Source: a virus
Length of the DNA stretch: 64,000 nucleotides
Strand: one strand, 5' to 3'
Virus record (IMG/VR): IMGVR_UViG_3300008952_002488
Location: 107,927-171,926 of that record
A program made the position numbers and the translations under genes. The notes below the pieces were generated by a model, which was given only the letters and a program-made list of their open reading frames with translations, was not told the origin of the DNA and did no database searches. Position 1 is the stretch's first letter, and every line of letters begins with the position of its first letter. Positions 62,501 to 64,000 of the stretch are shown here, piece by piece.

Positions 62501-64000
62501 TGCCGGCTTATGGTTGGAATCGTGCTTGGCAAAACAGACAGGATATTGATGCGTCAATTGTTATTGACAACTTGTTCCCAACGGATGGAGCAAACATATC
62601 CCCCAGAGACAAAAACAAGTGGGTGATTATGCCCAAGTGGGAATGTCCAATTTTGGATTTTCCGACCAATGCTACAGAAAAACCAGTTGTTGCGGGCGCT
62701 AGCGCAGTTACTCGTGTTTATGACAGATACGACTTTTCTACTTCTACCGGGTCCGGCGATCACGACCCATTCGTAACGGGTATGTGGCACCAATACGGAG
62801 TGATGCCGTCATCTTCAGCCGAAGGTGTCTTTATGTATATCTCGGATGTTTCTGTAGACACCACAGAATTTAGACTTCTCGGGAACCCGACTGGAACTGT
62901 CGCTCACAAGAATGGAACTCCAAGCAGTTTTGCTCAAGGTGTCAACATGACAGGATCTGGCGAGGTAGTTGCTGTGAGAAAAGTTCCTAAGTTTGTGTTT
63001 GATTCTGGTAGGACTGTTGATTCACTAGCTAGATTAGTAGGCTTTAAGGAAGAGGATATCCAGCCGCCTGGAGCTTTCATATCCGAAAGAGCGAGAAAGC
63101 TCGGACAAATTGCGGAAGACAATGAAAAAACAATATCAGAAGCTATCGTGGCGATGCCTTATTATATGGACAAAACCACGCAATCTATGAAGGTTATGAC
63201 TCTAAAAGCCAACCCAAGTGCTTTGGGGCCTAAGCTCAAAGAATTTAGAAAAGCGTTTATAAAATACTCGCTGCCGCCAGCCTTGAAGAAATCTTTAGAA
63301 AATTTGCTACCACCGAATTATCCAAAGGTGCCTTCTTTCATTAACCCTTTCGGTGGAGATGAGTATGATGAAGTACTCCCATCGAAGGAAGAGATCAGTA
63401 TTCCCATTGTATATTTGATGGAGCATAGCGTAGCACTTTCACGTCAAGATTTGGCTGATATATGGCAAGGCATTATGCCAGATATTGCCGCCACCATGAA
63501 GACCAGTGTTTCAGCTATTGATCACTATATGCCCGGTGAAGCAGTCGAGACAAAAAATGGCAAAACAGTATTCCCAGAATTAATTCTCAAGGAATTAGAG
63601 TTGGGTATTCCAAGAAACGGTCACCCACGAGTTGACATGTTGGATATTGCAGCCCTGGGTTCTCAAGATGGCTTTAAGCCCGACATAAAATGGATGGTAT
63701 TTAAAGTCAAAGAGCGTGGGATAGATAAATTTTCAAAACTGATCCTAGAAGAGTTAAACGGTGGTCCTGGGTCCCTGTCTTATAACAGTATATTTGGGTA
63801 TATTTCAGAAGATTTACCACAAGAACAAAAAGAATTCTTAAAGAATAAAAAAGTGGAATATACCAAGCGCCTTTGGTCTAGTGAAAAGCTTGGCGAAGCC
63901 GGAAACACCTATAACTGGCCTTATGATTACTGTTCTCTTATAGAGCTTGGAAAACTGACAATGAAAACAGGCTTCCGCCCAGAACTTGCCCGAGAGATGG
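53506..64000 (+). CDS. Giant structural protein (>3,498 residues) with LamG-like domain, 3' truncated
   Basis: The ATG at 53506 overlaps the previous stop (ATGA). I read no in-frame stop from there to the window end, so at least 3,498 residues are encoded and the gene continues. Residues about 145-360 look like a concanavalin/LamG jellyroll: VVFDLWNGVRTGS, SGWNHFSFVFN, DFYINGACHES, KLSASLDEFRFWKSART. Later parts are beta-rich and Ser/Thr/Gly-rich (about 830-2900) with Pro-rich linkers near 1150-1350, and the last visible ~300 residues are helical. No signal peptide. Likely a baseplate wedge or tail-spike component in the gp7 slot; the glycan-binding role of the LamG-like domain is inferred. 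Confidence 0.8.
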   Translation, partial: MSIKKLFQQNSTGEVVGKYLAKSAAGTLSGGIESAHHLSESIKRRDAFIPPLDYGNPEEFAKYGSAEKYYENAFNYITNNYPYDGSKYEKEKFYNELNPLEKYILDERYPKSTGFVSLGTAYGTPVSKSSHYYTPGSKTEYIQIKGGPHSGTLFSTKYRQNNLEFGGPSGSTVEFFLSKSAIPGDPGTDTQSPIQVVFDLWNGVRTGSVESDVTNGCFGNLRIELSKSLEDRFLVTMLSGTTGYVTQSIPTTGGVGKYITGSGWNHFSFVFNTSGTTPAIDFYINGACHESNITASGHQAGQISLVTGSMIGNIGALRNPPSGTKDPLEGYGKLSASLDEFRFWKSARTGQQVGRYWFSHVHGGTNTQDANVDLGVYYKFNEGVTGTSSVDNLVLDYSGRISNGTWTGYAAGARNTGSAITQQSLTSSVDSRTEPEDPIVIPSASTMTVRKEELTDLGRQYDYGNSSYILNTLPAWITEEDANSGDELKNVSQVIANYFDTLHAQISQLTKIKDMRYLSGSSTGSINEFPYNDRVLESLGFEAPELFANASLLAQFLKRDEDINFEQDLSSVKNTIYKNLYNNITHIFKSKGNEKAVRNFIRCFGIDEEILHLNMYSSNSDYKLSTNYRADVSNKKYADFTGLIDQSSSAATIYQYPNPDLPESYGIISGSSGSLSLLEFGFTAECEFVFPNKIHVDKLDYTPRQVSTSSLFGWHTPKDILSSSTDTTWWGPHYDSGLQVVAIKSASLMAEVESPIDEVRDAFFKVLDRHNNVLLTSSVFTNVYDNQKWNISLTVAPKDFPFAQNSASLADISEGYDLKFYAVNYDSGIQRNSFYTTASLTYKSGSDIVSSAKRFYVGARRTNFTGSLLTASDVRASSLRYWTDVLPTGTIDLHSREVDSYGRLHPTRNSYLFQTYNPSVYIPQIDTLALNWDFADVTGSDPSGRFNVSDFSSGSLASGSRGSLYQESPQHISYRFHTGRGDFFPTSSAPIRKEFVYTDRIQLPEYALSSEMVTLKDIDDEAFAPMMRPERFYYAIEKSMYRSISQKMLNLFASIDDLNNMIGEPVNRFRPKYKSMEKLRQIFFSKVGNTPDLEKYLKYYKWVDSALGHMLEQLFPASARFAPGVRTMIENHLLERPKLEYNFMGNRQQSLPASEGGNGAQIIPTPPPDQARINPELSNKGGQPIKAVRQKGKGSNISKEGLIQPFGWKFSHAPLPSSPQKENQNAFWWQSRAERDNPVISQSNPGVMESREAIFAAAQRSYNPIGLVSISAFAPQMSKLEEKMREKVKQVGLAEINFGGLVAEKDIDEEIIPNEIKKIKRSLSASLPGSGDMQGEKLIPFTPVSSTVDTGYQKQLQDKGITNVDFANLHHRQESIQTPFTKQHVGGQQARSVPPAAQKVPSRNERKESFKLDLVTGGGSFSTHKTDETPKGQYTRGPGTSRPVNIENIKTPTGTLAPDGGASAIGNYTKTYEIYQTQDRSKTNLDFALNTETYFKNPTFTSGSMPTPFVTTPARRTSGDTGSVDYDAPRQRSNVKVNKAIIAERFAAPGSKFDSTQMFRDRPSDQFAPNNALPFRNIVVRQKLQTLLKRHTGWGGFQTASLNTLLTRFDSIDMPSFNEGVVTPSGAFPAVYGDDVSDATASLVAIHKTQRNTILRPRLVSGNLNSPLVEIMATGSLRDNAYITRPIPDGDRIAWFMRMSHSQGAIGDWPGQNYADNFHKFILSSSRFPENITLHTSSVANAEKWKLYPGGFGVQSNGVFSNSAGQIQYLWEVNGPYGWVPWTQTRFGQYTTLGRYNAKQNYYIIDAPTITYEAQKVEQIDGDKMQSKRRGQDVSDQLKANTQYQDRALTFANPLGGNNVTFFIGKRYKEPAVTSRYKPLIHHIKTPRGTPSKTEKEFVDVTMKYSYGNELQGFANRGLNVDLGNKQSFKLGQLKRPYEILRDNFVANVDPSVDGVELIKMMTYEETVYPREIYTYSSASRAREYYRNSFWRSDIENTGSLFTLKQGVTTLESLISDANIQDWNRAWNRRVDDRQLEGQGYSSSFGYFVRMDEQFPTGSFTWSNQESPNESWKVASGTVGYAKKFGMYVNAPGGGQPSFSNYGSASTWPLDSFYYAHPHLQAYLTGVALSAAVTSPTTKLLACMASTLPAGELMMPHYGVVLSGAGDNTGSAGDTSTGGIRWNTSSLNSCQYVYSVPTEVLRQTGDGGKKKFVAEFNAIGGPITRPAWTAGEQRRFVDGPKKGDLAPARYPWYNNYEDWAQEVRLAGKDQTIIPEFRISTLMNEYKDLGNFTTVLSAALDITGATNDVNSQAAFNTKNREFLPRYGTSDVAEYLKVFMSRESKDSQFNKSPRHLELKSEATLKLLPYEGFYPVLRTLELATQFSKSYAEYATFTGEPNEFYPRKAADEWQDTVGGAPYTTTGSYRMASAQFRALSRPFFAPGIVYNSIKSGLGVSYPILRKNAVEDFRWGTIEHPTGGPLSGAVSAYYAPAVGGMTATATGSTNAAITIPGGRRRRNEGGAANFEFFDDTLAFGASETRLTAGPANFFYSDTVPFEGIFNPIDYIGDQVRPIILGDHNPILFGIVTGSVNTSASIETTSTTDPETGGTTTTTTMKLYDDELYKLGMSNFMANIPKFFLRQQEDGGFMSKFVAEIPAKANPDSPAGASPAGQTEARKVAVSKEKAYIMEIGLKQSDRHMMYSNPAAFGNATATGSSDWNEMKSTNVKGVGAYGVGATASMENLPSDPNIVKSSSFALTGGLNPTTGRDISGNSGSNIWGQSFFNTASQGSSVIIFKYSADETTPSRLQGLTEGGSGTYEIGYKEADTLAAVSHRIGRITASINLAYANGDTDIYATIGSDDTLILTHDILTSASNGNIITRVGSPDDSVGVPQGPFFGGQTKPFYQEASLELGTTGSIPAGRRWPYTRAEFAPFTPAYYYGPAICRITYVPKENKEVSLEEILSGEDLYIEFVNENGHYYDFDSGSFMGDDGRVKSIDGMPAYGWNRAWQNRQDIDASIVIDNLFPTDGANISPRDKNKWVIMPKWECPILDFPTNATEKPVVAGASAVTRVYDRYDFSTSTGSGDHDPFVTGMWHQYGVMPSSSAEGVFMYISDVSVDTTEFRLLGNPTGTVAHKNGTPSSFAQGVNMTGSGEVVAVRKVPKFVFDSGRTVDSLARLVGFKEEDIQPPGAFISERARKLGQIAEDNEKTISEAIVAMPYYMDKTTQSMKVMTLKANPSALGPKLKEFRKAFIKYSLPPALKKSLENLLPPNYPKVPSFINPFGGDEYDEVLPSKEEISIPIVYLMEHSVALSRQDLADIWQGIMPDIAATMKTSVSAIDHYMPGEAVETKNGKTVFPELILKELELGIPRNGHPRVDMLDIAALGSQDGFKPDIKWMVFKVKERGIDKFSKLILEELNGGPGSLSYNSIFGYISEDLPQEQKEFLKNKKVEYTKRLWSSEKLGEAGNTYNWPYDYCSLIELGKLTMKTGFRPELAREM

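Noticed and set aside
1-64000. Integrase, attachment sites, transposase or CRISPR array
   Set aside because: No recombinase or transposase motif, no direct-repeat pair at gene ends and no repeat-spacer pattern was seen on reading.

Overview
The window is a continuous piece of a large tailed-phage genome of the T4-like contractile-tail (myovirus) type. The evidence is a gp55-type late sigma factor (39368-40048), a gp25-like baseplate wedge protein (49792-50196), a gp6/baseplate-J-like wedge protein (50223-52016), a baseplate-type protein ending in an M15 peptidase (40390-41955), very large tail/baseplate proteins, a PIN-PhoH ATPase, and dense, mostly one-strand packing with 1-11 nt overlaps. 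The style resembles marine T4-like phages. The host cannot be named from the sequence: a MopE-repeat/VWA lipoprotein hints at Myxococcota/Deltaproteobacteria-like bacteria, but that is weak evidence. The genome is larger than the window, because both end genes run off the edges.

Layout. 1-1797: two paralogous Ser/Gly/Ala-rich fibre-like proteins separated by a UUCG-loop terminator. 1826-2431: a small J-domain protein with an in-frame 9-bp tandem repeat. 2462-5450: an accessory envelope cassette, with three minus-strand genes for secreted, anchored or lipoproteins (one with MopE-type calcium-binding repeats plus a von Willebrand A domain) and a divergent lipoprotein trypsin-like protease. 5485-6943: three virion-like proteins, two of them paralogues. 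6987-10041: a coiled-coil protein, a fusion of an RNA-ligase-like nucleotidyltransferase with an HxGH nucleotidylyltransferase, and an acidic protein. 10133-10521: a phage-encoded tmRNA with its own sigma70-type promoter, acceptor stem with G3-U pair, encoded CCA, tag reading frame ANDDFEMEMAA and intrinsic terminator. 10569-13391: PhoH, a HExxH protein and a Cas4-like Fe-S nuclease.

13404-38608 is about 25 kb of nearly gapless sugar genes, the main feature of the window. It holds four GT4/GT2 glycosyltransferases. Module A (17512-23368) has a YerE/acetolactate-synthase-like ThDP enzyme, a PanB-like hydroxymethyltransferase, an SDR, an E1-type [2Fe-2S] 3-dehydrase and a 4,6-dehydratase, and looks like a pathway to a branched 3,6-dideoxy sugar. 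Module B (23373-25866) has a DUF115/sialyltransferase-like transferase, a NeuB-like synthase and a NeuA-like cytidylyltransferase. 25856-29431 holds tailoring enzymes (class III aminotransferase, methyltransferase, VOC protein, SDR, cupin). Module C (29424-37171) has a GT10 fucosyltransferase, an RmlC-like epimerase, a minimal two-subunit ThDP enzyme, a ColD-like 3-dehydratase, and Fcl/Gmd-like SDRs. It ends with split HldE-like kinase and nucleotidylyltransferase genes and a HAD phosphatase that seems to start at AUU. No flippase, polymerase or priming transferase and no obvious membrane protein is present, so the products either decorate something in the cytoplasm (virion proteins are the attractive candidate) or feed host surface-glycan machinery.

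38610-40379: small phage genes and the late sigma factor. 40390-64000: tail/baseplate block (M15 hub-like protein, virion protein, 2,275-residue LysM protein with Q- and P-rich tracts, gp25, gp6, a DNRLRE-like protein, and a more than 3,498-residue protein with a LamG-like domain that runs off the window). A short CTATTTAT-like box recurs, in the sense orientation, in most of the few intergenic gaps and may be the late promoter. The only stretch over 300 bases without a protein gene is 10042-10568, which holds the tmRNA unit.
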